Translations under genes and position numbers: made by a program | In this document: one piece after another, positions 1-8,429 of the stretch | How positions within the stretch are numbered: the stretch's first letter is position 1 | Layout: the number at the start of each line of letters is the position of its first letter | The notes under the pieces: generated by a model | Database searches by the model: none | The model's input: only the letters and a program-made list of their open reading frames with translations | What the model was told of the DNA's origin: nothing | Origin: Bacteroidales bacterium | GTDB taxonomy: Bacteria; Bacteroidota; Bacteroidia; Bacteroidales; UBA932 | Assembly: GCA_017626355.1 (NCBI GenBank) | Contig: JAGAIY010000013.1 | Coordinates: forward strand, 99,493 to 163,492 | DNA length: 64,000 nt | Direction of reading: 5' to 3'

Positions 1-529
1 CCACACGACGACGCTCTCCACCGCTGAGTGTAGATACCTTCGCATCGGAAGGAGGACACTGAAGGGCATCCATCGCCCTCTCAAGCTTTGAATCTATCTC
101 CCAGCCGCCGCAATTCTCGATCTTCTCGGTCAACTCGCCCTGACGTTCGATAAGAGCGGTCATCTCCTCATCGGACATAGGCTCACAGAACTTCATGTTC
201 ACCTCCTCGTATTCCTTGAGTATGTCCATGACTTCCTGAACACCCTCCTGAACTACCTCGATTACGGTCTTGTCCGGATCCATCTGAGGTTCCTGCTCAA
301 GATAGCCTACAGAATAGCCCGGAGCCCACACGACCTCACCCTGATATCCCTTTTCGATACCGGCTATTATCTTCATGAGAGTAGACTTTCCCGAGCCGTT
401 GAGACCGACGATTCCGATCTTGGCGCCATAGAAGAATGAAAGGTATATATCCTTAAGAATCACCCTGTTATTATGGGGCAGGATCTTACCCACCCCATTC
501 ATTGAAAATATGATTTTTTCGTCTGCCAT
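1..529 (-). CDS. ettA: Energy-dependent translational throttle protein EttA (ABC-F ATPase), 5' part only
   Basis: The gene runs off the left edge of the window; about 176 N-terminal codons are present, starting at the ATG at 529. The translation has a Walker A GLNGSGKST, the Q-loop region GYLEQEP and the ABC signature LSGGERRRV close to the cut end. This order and the N-terminus MADEKIIFSMNGVGK match the EttA branch of ABC-F proteins, soluble tandem ATPases that bind the ribosomal E site and gate the first translocation steps according to the ATP/ADP ratio. A -7 box TATATTTG lies at 561-568. The family assignment is firm; the second ATPase domain is outside the window. Confidence 0.93.
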   Translation of the reverse strand, partial: MADEKIIFSMNGVGKILPHNNRVILKDIYLSFFYGAKIGIVGLNGSGKSTLMKIIAGIEKGYQGEVVWAPGYSVGYLEQEPQMDPDKTVIEVVQEGVQEVMDILKEYEEVNMKFCEPMSDEEMTALIERQGELTEKIENCGGWEIDSKLERAMDALQCPPSDAKVSTLSGGERRRV

Positions 530-560
530 ATTGATTTGAACGGTTTTACGCAATTTTGCA

Positions 561-568
561 CAAATATA
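561..568 (-). promoter_or_regulatory. -7 promoter box of ettA
   Basis: TATATTTG on the minus strand matches the Bacteroidota -7 consensus TAnnTTTG. It lies just downstream of the AraC gene stop and about 31 bp before the ettA start, so ettA probably has its own promoter. Confidence 0.6.
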
Positions 569-573
569 GCACT

Positions 574-1668
574 TTATTTTTTCTTCTTCCTCATTTTCTG
601 CCGTTCTTTGCGGCACCAATCGCTCGGATTTTCATTCATGAACAGTCTGAAAGCCATATTGTAGGACACGACAGAATTGAAACCGCTCAATTCGGCCAGA
701 TTGCTTACCTTGAGATCCGGATTCGTACGGAAACACTCCTTGGAGTAGGATATCCTGTAATAATTGACAAACTGGCAGAAGTTTCTGCCGGTAAACTGGC
801 TGATCGCCCTTGAAATATAGACCTTATTGCTGAATACTACACGTACGACATCGTTGATTGTCAGACGGTTATCAAGAAAGGGCTTCTCCTGCTCGAAATA
901 CTCCACTATGCGGTCGTAAAGCTGGCGGTAAGTATCTTCCCGCACGCCATTGGCCATCTCCACCTGGGATATCTTCATCGACTCCACTATCTTCCTTTCA
1001 TGATCGTGCAGAACCGCAAAGAACGAATTGCACGCCGCCCTGATTCCAAGTGCCACGATCAGCGATACCGAGAACAGTGCTGAAGCGCACTGAAGGACGC
1101 CTGCCGTCTTACCGCAGGCAAGAGGGCACAAGGAAAGCGCTGGAACAGCAGTGATCAGTACCGCATAGACCAGATCCACACATAGATCAAGATTAGTCTG
1201 GACAGTACCCCCTTTGATCACGGTACGGATATCACGGACCCTCAGCCATATCCCCCACACAAGCAGCACAGCAAGCAGAAGGACGGAAAGTGGCAGGATA
1301 CGCATATAGACAAGGTCCGGCACAGGAGGGACCGCCCCCGACCATGCCAGAAGATGAAGGCATATCAAGGAAAGAAGGAGGAAGAAGGAAACCGAACAGA
1401 CGCACCTTACAAGCAGCGGCTTCCATACTGAAGAATCAAGGAACAGGAAAGAGACAAGAACCGGCATCATATCTAAGACCATCCTCATGAAGACAGCTCC
1501 ATGAGCCATCGGCTCAAGGGCAAGAAGAAGCACATCTGCAGCAAGAAGAGATGGAGCGATACGGTTCTTGGTTTCGGCAAAAGCCTTGTAGCGAAGGTTC
1601 CTTATTACAAGGAAAAGCATCATTGAAAACAGGGTTGCAATGATGATCAATGAAATGATTTGTGTCAT
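574..1668 (-). CDS. Membrane-anchored AraC-family transcriptional regulator
   Basis: A 364-residue protein in two halves. Residues 1 to about 215 form about seven hydrophobic segments (for example near 4-22, 60-78, 88-108, 120-142 and 195-212). A short linker follows, then a C-terminal AraC-type double helix-turn-helix domain (about 265-355), with the usual second-helix pattern around NLAELSGFNSVVSYNMAFR and a very basic tail RKKKK. Such proteins in Bacteroidota are membrane-bound transcription factors; the membrane half resembles no sensor domain I can name. Upstream are a -7 box, a 16-bp hairpin and two tandem copies of an A-rich element that also occurs before the fimbrial operon and a DUF4493 lipoprotein gene. 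I infer that this protein regulates itself and those loci. The family is clear; the targets are inference. Confidence 0.85.
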   Translation of the reverse strand: MTQIISLIIIATLFSMMLFLVIRNLRYKAFAETKNRIAPSLLAADVLLLALEPMAHGAVFMRMVLDMMPVLVSFLFLDSSVWKPLLVRCVCSVSFFLLLSLICLHLLAWSGAVPPVPDLVYMRILPLSVLLLAVLLVWGIWLRVRDIRTVIKGGTVQTNLDLCVDLVYAVLITAVPALSLCPLACGKTAGVLQCASALFSVSLIVALGIRAACNSFFAVLHDHERKIVESMKISQVEMANGVREDTYRQLYDRIVEYFEQEKPFLDNRLTINDVVRVVFSNKVYISRAISQFTGRNFCQFVNYYRISYSKECFRTNPDLKVSNLAELSGFNSVVSYNMAFRLFMNENPSDWCRKERQKMRKKKK

Positions 1669-1700
1669 AGTTCGATACTTGACTGATTTAGATTAGTGAA

Positions 1701-1708
1701 CAAAAATA
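1701..1708 (-). promoter_or_regulatory. -7 promoter box of the AraC-family regulator gene
   Basis: TATTTTTG on the minus strand fits TAnnTTTG and lies 32 bp before the start codon. It is exactly 47 bp downstream of the nearest A-rich element, the same spacing as in front of the fimbrial operon. Confidence 0.6.
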
Positions 1709-1711
1709 TAC

Positions 1712-1749
1712 AATAACCCCTTCCCAGGGCCTTCTGGGAAGGGGTTATT
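1712..1749 (-). terminator. 16-bp perfect hairpin between the yitT pair and the AraC gene
   Basis: The arms are 1712-1727 and 1734-1749 with a 6-base loop. On the minus strand the hairpin is followed by GTATATTTTT, a modest U-tract, so it probably ends the leuS-yitT-yitT transcript. It also lies between the A-rich elements and the -7 box of the AraC gene, so it could affect any transcript that starts upstream of it. Confidence 0.75.
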
Positions 1750-1755
1750 CGTCAC

Positions 1756-1792
1756 ATTTTTCTTTTTTTTATAAATTTTTCTTTTTTTTAAT
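1756..1792 (-). promoter_or_regulatory. Two tandem A-rich 18-bp elements upstream of the AraC gene
   Basis: On the minus strand the copy at 1756-1773 reads TATAAAAAAAAGAAAAAT, and a second near-copy at 1775-1792 follows the same A8-G-A5-T core with a 19-bp period. The second copy overlaps the last codons of the yitT gene. The exact 18-mer recurs at 27233-27250 (minus) and 38553-38570 (plus), each time upstream of a surface-protein gene. I interpret it as a binding site of the adjacent AraC-type regulator. Confidence 0.6.
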
Positions 1793-2750
1793 CTTTTTTC
1801 CTGTCCTTAGACTTGATCCTTATGGTATCGAAGCCCTTGCCGTACACTCCCATTACAGAAGATACAGAAAGGAAGGCTTCCGGATCAATGGTCTTGACAT
1901 ATCTCAGAAGAAGATTAAGGTCGGTCTTTCTTGTCACAACCATAAGGACCTCCCTGTCCTCCTTCGAGTACCAGCCCTTTGCAGGAAGAACAGTGACTCC
2001 CCTCTTCATGTCGAAAGCGATGGCATCAGCCATTTCCTTGGTCTTCTTGGTAAAGATGAAGGCCTGGACGGACTGCTTCGATCCGGAAAGATAAAGGTCG
2101 ATGGCATATCCGCTGACTGTTACCTGGATAAGACCATATACAACGATAGCCAGTTTTTCCGCAAAAGGAAGAAGCTCGCCAGATTCCGTATACGACGGGA
2201 ACATGAGGGATGACAAGATGATTCCGACATCTATTATGAGGATCACCCTTCCTGGAGATGCCGGATAGAACTTGCACCAAAGCAAGGCGACGATATCAGT
2301 ACCTCCGGTGCTTCCGCCCTGTGAGATCGACAATCCGATACCCATACCTGCGACGACTCCACCGAGAATGGTACATATGAGCTTGCCGTTCGAAAGGGCG
2401 AATTCATGGATAAAGTCTGTCGGAATGAGTTTCGGCATCACAGAAAGCATCACCGCTGTCATGACAATGGCATATATCGTCTTTCCTCCGAAGCCGGTTC
2501 CCAGAATCTTCGTTCCTATTATAAGAAGAAGTACATTCAGGATCAGGTATGTTATACCCATCTGAAGGCCTGTCGCATAATATACGATGGAAGCAAATCC
2601 TGAAACGCCTCCTCCGATGAGGTTGTTAGGAAGAAGGAAGATAGTCCATCCGAGGGCATAGGAAACGACTCCCAAAGTGACGAGAGCATATTCCTTGACC
2701 ACTGTGCCGACTGAAGATTTCAATATTTTTTCTCCCATATCAAGCCTCAT
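1788..2750 (-). CDS. YitT family integral membrane protein (second of a tandem pair)
   Basis: A 320-residue protein with an N-terminal membrane domain of about five hydrophobic helices (DUF161/YitT type, with the motifs GWTIFLLPNNLIGGG and SISQGGSTGGTDIVA) and a soluble C-terminal DUF2179-like domain (about 225-310, containing RGVTVLPAKGWY). YitT proteins are inner-membrane proteins of unknown transport function. The ATG at 2750 overlaps the end of the upstream paralogue by 11 bases; an in-frame ATG at 2738 would remove the overlap. It is the last gene of the leuS-yitT-yitT operon and its stop codon lies inside an A-rich regulatory element. Family firm, substrate unknown. Confidence 0.88.
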   Translation of the reverse strand: MRLDMGEKILKSSVGTVVKEYALVTLGVVSYALGWTIFLLPNNLIGGGVSGFASIVYYATGLQMGITYLILNVLLLIIGTKILGTGFGGKTIYAIVMTAVMLSVMPKLIPTDFIHEFALSNGKLICTILGGVVAGMGIGLSISQGGSTGGTDIVALLWCKFYPASPGRVILIIDVGIILSSLMFPSYTESGELLPFAEKLAIVVYGLIQVTVSGYAIDLYLSGSKQSVQAFIFTKKTKEMADAIAFDMKRGVTVLPAKGWYSKEDREVLMVVTRKTDLNLLLRYVKTIDPEAFLSVSSVMGVYGKGFDTIRIKSKDRKKD

Positions 2751-3645
2751 CTTCTTTATTGGATTTCTTCAGCTTAAGGCCTGTCTTCACTTCCTCAAAA
2801 CCTTCGCCATAGACACTCATAGCCGTCGATACCGAGATGAACGCCCTCTTGTCTATGCTCTTTATATCATTGACGATACCGTTAAGCTGCTGCTTTCTTG
2901 CCACGATAAGCAGCACCTTGCTTTCCTTCTGGGTATACCATCCTACAGACTGAAGCGCAGTCACACCCCTCTGCAGATTGTTCATGATATGGTCCGCTAT
3001 CTCATTGTACTTAGGCGAGAATACCAGGATCTGTACAGAGGACTTGTTACCGAGAAGGACAAAATCGACTCCGAAAGAGAATCCAAGCATCATGACAAAG
3101 GCATAGATCATATCCACAAGACCCTTATCAGGTATCAGAAGCAGCAATGAAATGATGAATATGTCAGAGTACAGATAGACCTTTCCTGGAGAAATCGGCC
3201 AGTACTTGTTTATCAGCATGGCAATGATGTCTGTACCTCCCGTACTTCCTCCCCTCTGCAGCACAAGGCCGATACCTATCGACTCCATTCCGGCGCCGAC
3301 CAAAGCCACAAGAAGCTTCTCATCCATCATGACTTCCAGCTGAGGGAACTGCGGCATCACCTCGAAAAGCAGGGATGTCAGACCTATCACATAGATGGTC
3401 TTGAAGCCGAAGCTCTTTCCAAGAGCGAAGAATCCAAGGACAAGAAGGAGTACATTCAGCACGGGATATGTCCAACCGACAGGAATGCCTGTACCATACT
3501 GGATGATGGTACAGAGTCCTGTAAGTCCACCGCTGGCAAGTCCGTTAGGAATGACGAATGATGTCCATGCCATACAGAAGATGACCGAGCCTACTGTCAT
3601 CAGGAAATAATCCCACAGAACAGCTAAAGTCTTGTTCAGTTTCAT
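2740..3645 (-). CDS. YitT family integral membrane protein (first of a tandem pair)
   Basis: A 301-residue paralogue of the next gene with the same architecture: a YitT membrane domain (VIPNGLASGGLTG near the N-terminus, LQRGGSTGGTDIIAML in the middle) and a C-terminal DUF2179-like domain (QRGVTALQSVGWYTQKESKVLL). The two proteins match along their whole length, which indicates an old tandem duplication. It follows leuS with 10 bases between stop and start, so it is very likely cotranscribed with it. The link with a tRNA synthetase is probably transcriptional rather than functional. Function unknown. Confidence 0.88.
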   Translation of the reverse strand: MKLNKTLAVLWDYFLMTVGSVIFCMAWTSFVIPNGLASGGLTGLCTIIQYGTGIPVGWTYPVLNVLLLVLGFFALGKSFGFKTIYVIGLTSLLFEVMPQFPQLEVMMDEKLLVALVGAGMESIGIGLVLQRGGSTGGTDIIAMLINKYWPISPGKVYLYSDIFIISLLLLIPDKGLVDMIYAFVMMLGFSFGVDFVLLGNKSSVQILVFSPKYNEIADHIMNNLQRGVTALQSVGWYTQKESKVLLIVARKQQLNGIVNDIKSIDKRAFISVSTAMSVYGEGFEEVKTGLKLKKSNKEDEA

Positions 3646-3655
3646 ATTTCGCAGA

Positions 3656-6421
3656 CTATTTTACTACAATATTAACAATCTTTCCAGGGACGACGATGAC
3701 CTTTACGATATTTCCGCCAGCCACATATTTCGCAGTCTGCTCCATAGAACGGACATGAGCTTCTACCTCATCCTTTGACTTGTCGAGAGGAAGATCCACA
3801 GTAAAGCGTGTCTTTCCGTTGAAAGAAACCGCATAGGTGCAGCTGTTCTCGATTGTATATGCCTCGACATATTCAGGGAAAGCCGCATAGGTGATGCTTT
3901 CCTTATGGCCGAGAGCCTCCCAGAGTTCCTCAGCGATATGAGGCACGAAAGGAGCAAGCAGTATGATGAGCGGCTCAAGGATCTCGCGTTTGTTGCACTT
4001 GAGGTCATAGAGCTCGTTGACCGCGATCATGAATGCGCTGACGGCTGTATTGAAAGAGAACGCCTCTATGTCAGTACGAACCTTGCCTATAAGCTTATGA
4101 AGAGCCTTGAGTTCTTCAGGTGAGGCCTTTTCATCATTCACGATGAAACCGTCACGGTCATAGAAGAGTCGCCATACCCTCTTGAGGAAACGGTTCACGC
4201 CGTCGATTCCCTTGGTATCCCATGGCTTAGACTGTTCGAGAGGGCCGAGGAACATTTCATAAAGTCTCAGAGTATCAGCACCGTATGTATCGCAGATCAT
4301 ATCAGGGTTGACCACATTGAACATCGACTTAGACATCTTTTCAATAGCCCATCCGCAGATGTACTCACCGTCTTCAAGTATGAATTCGGCATTTGCAAAA
4401 TCCGGCATCCATGCCTTGAAGGCCTCGATATCAAGACGGTCGTTGCGGACGATATTCACATCCACATGGATCTCCGTGGTCTCGTACTGGTCCTTCAGGC
4501 CGAGAGATACGAAGGTATTTGTATTGATGATACGGTATACGAAGTTTGAACGTCCCTGAATCATACCCTGGTTTATGAGTTTCTTGAAAGGCTCCTTCTC
4601 GCATACATATCCAAGATCGTAAAGGAACTTGTTCCAGAAACGTGAGTAGATCAGGTGACCTGTCGCATGCTCTGTTCCACCGATGTAGAGATCCACATTC
4701 CTCCAGTACTCGTCTGCCTCCTTGCCCACAAGAGCCTCTGAATTGTGAGGATCCATGTAACGGAGATAGTATGCACTGCTGCCTGCAAAGCCCGGCATGG
4801 TGCTGAGCTCTATAGGATAGCCCTCGTAAGTCCAGTCCGCCGCACGTCCGAGAGGCGGCTCACCGCTTTCTGTAGGAAGGTACTTGTCCACCTCAGGAAG
4901 CTGGAGCGGAAGCTCGGCCATGTCCATAGGAGTCGCGATACCGTCCTTGAAATATACAGGGAACGGCTCTCCCCAGTATCTCTGACGAGAGAAGATAGCG
5001 TCACGAAGCCTGTAGTTGACCTTTCTGCGTCCGATTCCATGGGCCTCGACATAATCGATGGCGGCAGGAATCGCATCCTTCACAGCCATACCGTTGAGGA
5101 AACCTGAATTGCACATGATTCCCTCTTTCGCATCGAAGCTCGACTCGCTGACATCGCAGCCCTCGATAAGAGGCACGACCGGAAGATTGAATGTCCTTGC
5201 GAAAGCATAGTCACGGCTGTCGTGAGCAGGCACCGCCATGATGGCTCCGGTACCATAGCCTGCAAGCACATACTCGGAAATCCACACAGGAACCTTGTCA
5301 CCTGTAAGAGGATTTACCGCATAAGAGCCGGAGAAGACACCTGTCACCTTTCTGGTCTCTGTCATTCTCTCCCTCTCGGTCTTCTTCTTAGCCATCTGCA
5401 GATACTCCTCGACCGCAGCCTTCTGCTCAGCTGTAGTAAGCTTCTCTACCCATTCGCTCTCAGGAGCAAGCACCATGAAGGTAACTCCGAAGACAGTGTC
5501 GGCACGTGTGGTGAAGATGGTCATGTCGTATTCCTCGGTTCCGTTCGAAACCCTGAAGACCATCTCAGCACCCTGGCTCTTTCCGATCCAGTTGCGCTGC
5601 ATATCCTTGAGGGAATCGGTCCAGTCAAGATCTTCCAGCTCATCAAGGAGACGACCTGCATATGCTGACACACGAAGCTGCCACTGGGTCATCTTCTTCT
5701 GCTCTACAGGATGACCTCCACGTACGGAATAACCCTCCTTCACCTCGTCATTGGCAAGAACGGTTCCCAGAGCAGGACACCAGTTCACTGCGGTCTCGCC
5801 CTGATATGCAATCCTGTAGTTCATCAGCACATCCGACTTCTCCTTGTCCGACATCGCATTCCACTGCCCGGCAGTGAACTCAAGCTGCTGCGAACATGCA
5901 GCATCGACTCCTGCTGTACCGTTTGCAGCAAAGGCCTGCTCAAGCTCTCTTATCGGACGGGCCTTCTGCTCCGCATTGCTGTAATAGCTGCCGAACATCT
6001 GAAGGAAAGCCCACTGGGTCCACTTGTAATATTCAGGATCGCAGGTACGCACCTCACGCGACCAATCGTATGAGAATCCGATTCTGTCGAGCTGCTCGCG
6101 ATATCTTGCGATATTCTTTTCTGTAGTCACTGCCGGATGCTGGCCTGTCTGGATGGCATACTGCTCGGCAGGAAGACCGAAGGCATCGTATCCCATCGGA
6201 TGAAGCACGTTGAATCCGCAGAGCCTTTTGTAACGGCTGTATATATCACTCGCGATGTATCCGAGAGGATGGCCGACATGAAGTCCGGCTCCTGACGGAT
6301 AAGGGAACATATCGAGCACATAATATTTAGGTCTTGAGTTGTCAACCTCTGCCTTGTAGGTGTCGTTGGCGGCCCAATACGCCTGCCATTTTCTTTCGAT
6401 TTCCTTAAAACTGTATTCCAT
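3656..6421 (-). CDS. leuS: Leucyl-tRNA synthetase
   Basis: A class I aminoacyl-tRNA synthetase of 921 residues that charges tRNA-Leu. The HIGH motif appears as HVGH (residues 48-51) after [10 protein letters not shown], and KMSKS is at about 695-699. Between them lies the CP1 editing domain, including [19 protein letters not shown] and [21 protein letters not shown] with the conserved deacylation Asp. The C-terminal anticodon-binding helical region is complete. I start at the ATG for [12 protein letters not shown]; a TTG three codons upstream is open but falls inside a -7 box. Two -7 boxes (6428-6435 and 6441-6448) precede it. It leads an operon with two yitT genes. Confidence 0.98.
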   Translation of the reverse strand: MEYSFKEIERKWQAYWAANDTYKAEVDNSRPKYYVLDMFPYPSGAGLHVGHPLGYIASDIYSRYKRLCGFNVLHPMGYDAFGLPAEQYAIQTGQHPAVTTEKNIARYREQLDRIGFSYDWSREVRTCDPEYYKWTQWAFLQMFGSYYSNAEQKARPIRELEQAFAANGTAGVDAACSQQLEFTAGQWNAMSDKEKSDVLMNYRIAYQGETAVNWCPALGTVLANDEVKEGYSVRGGHPVEQKKMTQWQLRVSAYAGRLLDELEDLDWTDSLKDMQRNWIGKSQGAEMVFRVSNGTEEYDMTIFTTRADTVFGVTFMVLAPESEWVEKLTTAEQKAAVEEYLQMAKKKTERERMTETRKVTGVFSGSYAVNPLTGDKVPVWISEYVLAGYGTGAIMAVPAHDSRDYAFARTFNLPVVPLIEGCDVSESSFDAKEGIMCNSGFLNGMAVKDAIPAAIDYVEAHGIGRRKVNYRLRDAIFSRQRYWGEPFPVYFKDGIATPMDMAELPLQLPEVDKYLPTESGEPPLGRAADWTYEGYPIELSTMPGFAGSSAYYLRYMDPHNSEALVGKEADEYWRNVDLYIGGTEHATGHLIYSRFWNKFLYDLGYVCEKEPFKKLINQGMIQGRSNFVYRIINTNTFVSLGLKDQYETTEIHVDVNIVRNDRLDIEAFKAWMPDFANAEFILEDGEYICGWAIEKMSKSMFNVVNPDMICDTYGADTLRLYEMFLGPLEQSKPWDTKGIDGVNRFLKRVWRLFYDRDGFIVNDEKASPEELKALHKLIGKVRTDIEAFSFNTAVSAFMIAVNELYDLKCNKREILEPLIILLAPFVPHIAEELWEALGHKESITYAAFPEYVEAYTIENSCTYAVSFNGKTRFTVDLPLDKSKDEVEAHVRSMEQTAKYVAGGNIVKVIVVPGKIVNIVVK

Positions 6422-6427
6422 AGGTAA

Positions 6428-6435
6428 CAAATATA
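6428..6435 (-). promoter_or_regulatory. -7 box close to the leuS start (possible leaderless promoter)
   Basis: TATATTTG on the minus strand ends 6 bases before the leuS ATG, so initiation here would give a transcript starting at or next to the start codon. A second box, TACTTTTG, is at 6441-6448 and would give a leader of about 12 bases. Confidence 0.5.
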
Positions 6436-6440
6436 TCTTG

Positions 6441-6448
6441 CAAAAGTA
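6441..6448 (-). promoter_or_regulatory. Upstream -7 box of leuS
   Basis: TACTTTTG on the minus strand fits TAnnTTTG. It lies immediately next to the stop of the convergent-free M28-like gene and shows that leuS has its own promoter. Confidence 0.5.
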
Positions 6449-6451
6449 ACA

Positions 6452-7828
6452 TTATTTCTTTATTCCGAAACTTGCCTTGCCGCCTTTCTTTTCAAGACGG
6501 AACTCCACAGGGATGGACATAGAAGTGCGGACCTTGTTTCCGTTCACCCTTCCCGGCTTCCACTTAGGCGATGCCGCCACCACCTTCACAGCCTCTGCAT
6601 CAAGTTCTTCGTCCACTCCTCTGATCACCCTGACATCGGTGACACGGCCATCCTTTTCTATGATGAAGTCCACAGTGACACGGCCCTGGATTCCGTTCCT
6701 GACAGCTGACTCCGGATACTTGAGGTACTGGTACACCCACTCCTTGAGGAACTTGCCCGGATCGGCACTGTTAAGGAAGAGCGGAGGCTGGTCACATTCG
6801 TTGTATGATACCACATCATCGTATGACGGGCCTCTTGACGGGCCTTCAACCTGCCTGAATGCAGGTGCATTGTTGAGATTCGCAAGGGAAAGGACGAAAC
6901 TGTAGATGTATTCGAGTTCTCTTTCCATTCCTTCGAAATCCAGTATCGACTGCGTATCCTTTTCTGTATTCCTTTCGGGATAACGGCCTGTAGAGAACAT
7001 TACGGAAGGTATCTCTTCCGAATAGAAAGCCCTGTGATCGGAAGGATACGGCTCAGCAGCAGTCAGTTCCGGAAGGACGGGATGCAGATCCCCTGAAAGT
7101 CTTGAGACAAGTGTGTTCAGATCCGCATTCGAAGATGTATATGCATAGAAGCCATTGTATCCGGTTCCCACCATGTCAAGATTGACCATGGCGTCTATAT
7201 TGTCCACGGATGAGAAAGACCTGTTCAGGAAGTACCATGCCCCCGCATATGTCTCAGCGGAAGCGCCGAAAGCGACAAACAGGACAGATCTGCGGAAAAG
7301 TATGGAATTAGTCCTGACCATACGGGCAAGCTCTATCATCATGGCAAGACCTGATGCATTGCCGTTGGCACCATAGAAGACCCTTTCGACAGGACGTCCG
7401 TCGACCGTCACGGTCATGGAACCGAGATTATCCAGACGAGCGCCTACAACTATGAATCTGTCTCTCAGCTTCTTGTCATATCCCTCCACGAAGCCGATCA
7501 CATTGCGTGATGTCAGAGTATCGCCTTTATCGGTCTTCAAGCCGAACTCTTCACCTGTGGAAGGCGTAAGGATATCCACGCCATATTCCTTGAAGGCATC
7601 AGCGACATAGGCCGCGGCCTGCTTCTCACCTTCCGAGCCGGCACGTCGGCCTTCAAGAGCGGAAGCCGAAAGAAAACGCACATGACTCTTCATGGCTGAA
7701 ACGGTCTCGCTGTCATAAAGATCTTCATACCCGCCTCCATCGATAAACTGGGCAGAGGCATACAGACACGACACGACCAGAAGAATCAGTGATACAATCA
7801 ATTTCTTAAAATCCATAAAATCACTCAT
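6452..7828 (-). CDS. Secreted M28-like peptidase domain (degenerate) fused to a TonB C-terminal domain
   Basis: A 458-residue exported protein with a signal peptide (hydrophobic stretch LIVSLILLVVSCLYASAQ). Residues about 45-320 follow the M28 aminopeptidase fold, and about 365-445 form a TonB C-terminal domain (VDFIIEKDGRVTDVRVIRG, SPKWKPGRVNG). Active M28 enzymes hold two zincs through His, Asp, Glu, Asp, His. Here the His position is Arg131 (GARLDNLG), the bridging Asp is Gly156 (GANGNASG) and the Glu-Glu pair is Ser190-Ala191, while Asp218 (VNLDMVG) and His265 (SDHRAFY) remain. I infer a non-catalytic binding protein. ATG 7828 overlaps the SPOR gene by 8 bases; ATG 7816 is an equally good start. 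Confidence 0.8.
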   Translation of the reverse strand: MSDFMDFKKLIVSLILLVVSCLYASAQFIDGGGYEDLYDSETVSAMKSHVRFLSASALEGRRAGSEGEKQAAAYVADAFKEYGVDILTPSTGEEFGLKTDKGDTLTSRNVIGFVEGYDKKLRDRFIVVGARLDNLGSMTVTVDGRPVERVFYGANGNASGLAMMIELARMVRTNSILFRRSVLFVAFGASAETYAGAWYFLNRSFSSVDNIDAMVNLDMVGTGYNGFYAYTSSNADLNTLVSRLSGDLHPVLPELTAAEPYPSDHRAFYSEEIPSVMFSTGRYPERNTEKDTQSILDFEGMERELEYIYSFVLSLANLNNAPAFRQVEGPSRGPSYDDVVSYNECDQPPLFLNSADPGKFLKEWVYQYLKYPESAVRNGIQGRVTVDFIIEKDGRVTDVRVIRGVDEELDAEAVKVVAASPKWKPGRVNGNKVRTSMSIPVEFRLEKKGGKASFGIKK

Positions 7829-8336
7829 TTACAAGAATCCAGACACCCTGCGGACAGAAAGGTTCCTCCTTGACGGCATTAAGGGAAGTCAAAGCGTCCG
7901 GAAGGGTATTGACCGGGCAGAGTCCAACAGCAATCATGCCATTGCGGAAACTGATAAGTGCAGGCTTATAACCCACCTCCGAGACTCTGTTCAGAAGTGC
8001 TTCAGCATACCTCCTCTCTCTGAAACATCCTATTATAATATAGTAACGTGCCTCGAGTTTGGTGGCGAAAAGGCCTCCCATCCTGGATGGATTGAGGATT
8101 GTACCTCCCTGCTGTTCAATGGAATCCAGGGCTGCTATTGAATCCTGAACCGCCTTCTGTTCGCGTCTGAGAGAGTCCAGACGAGCCTCTTCCAATGCCT
8201 CCTGAGCACGAAGAAGCTCCAGTCTTTTAGCCTGTATGTCTTCACTTGTCGGACGTCCGGCAAGTTTACGGAAGAAGTCACATCCTGTAAGCGACAGCAT
8301 CGAGACCGCCATCAATATGATAAGAGACTTTTTCAT
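7821..8336 (-). CDS. SPOR-domain lipoprotein
   Basis: A protein of about 171 residues: lipoprotein signal MKKSLIILMAVSMLSLTGC, a charged, probably coiled-coil segment (about 30-75, rich in Leu, Arg and Glu), then a SPOR-like domain (RYYIIIGCFRERRYAEALL to the C-terminus). SPOR domains bind denuded glycan strands of peptidoglycan, so this is probably an envelope lipoprotein facing the cell wall. The reading frame is open from a GTG at 8354, and an ATG also exists at 8342; I chose ATG 8336 because it gives a standard lipoprotein signal. It is the first gene of a two-gene operon with the M28/TonB-C protein. Confidence 0.8.
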   Translation of the reverse strand: MKKSLIILMAVSMLSLTGCDFFRKLAGRPTSEDIQAKRLELLRAQEALEEARLDSLRREQKAVQDSIAALDSIEQQGGTILNPSRMGGLFATKLEARYYIIIGCFRERRYAEALLNRVSEVGYKPALISFRNGMIAVGLCPVNTLPDALTSLNAVKEEPFCPQGVWILVNE

Positions 8337-8361
8337 AAGCATCCAATATTGCACATTCGTG

Positions 8362-8369
8362 CAAATTTA
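8362..8369 (-). promoter_or_regulatory. -7 box of the SPOR lipoprotein operon
   Basis: TAAATTTG on the minus strand fits TAnnTTTG, 25 bp before the chosen start. It is divergent from the capA-like gene promoter. Confidence 0.5.
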
Positions 8370-8403
8370 ACGATTTAATGGTCTGAGACAAAATAATTCT
8401 TGA

Positions 8404-8411
8404 TATATTTG
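8404..8411 (+). promoter_or_regulatory. -7 box of the capA-like gene
   Basis: TATATTTG on the plus strand is an exact match to TAnnTTTG and lies 18 bp before the TTG start proposed for the capA-like gene. Confidence 0.55.
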
Positions 8412-8429
8412 TAACGGCAAACACAAACT

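Noticed and set aside
1750-1800. T-rich tract read only as a U-tract of a terminator
   Set aside because: The exact 18-bp identity with two other loci and the conserved orientation fit a regulatory element better, although a part in termination cannot be excluded.
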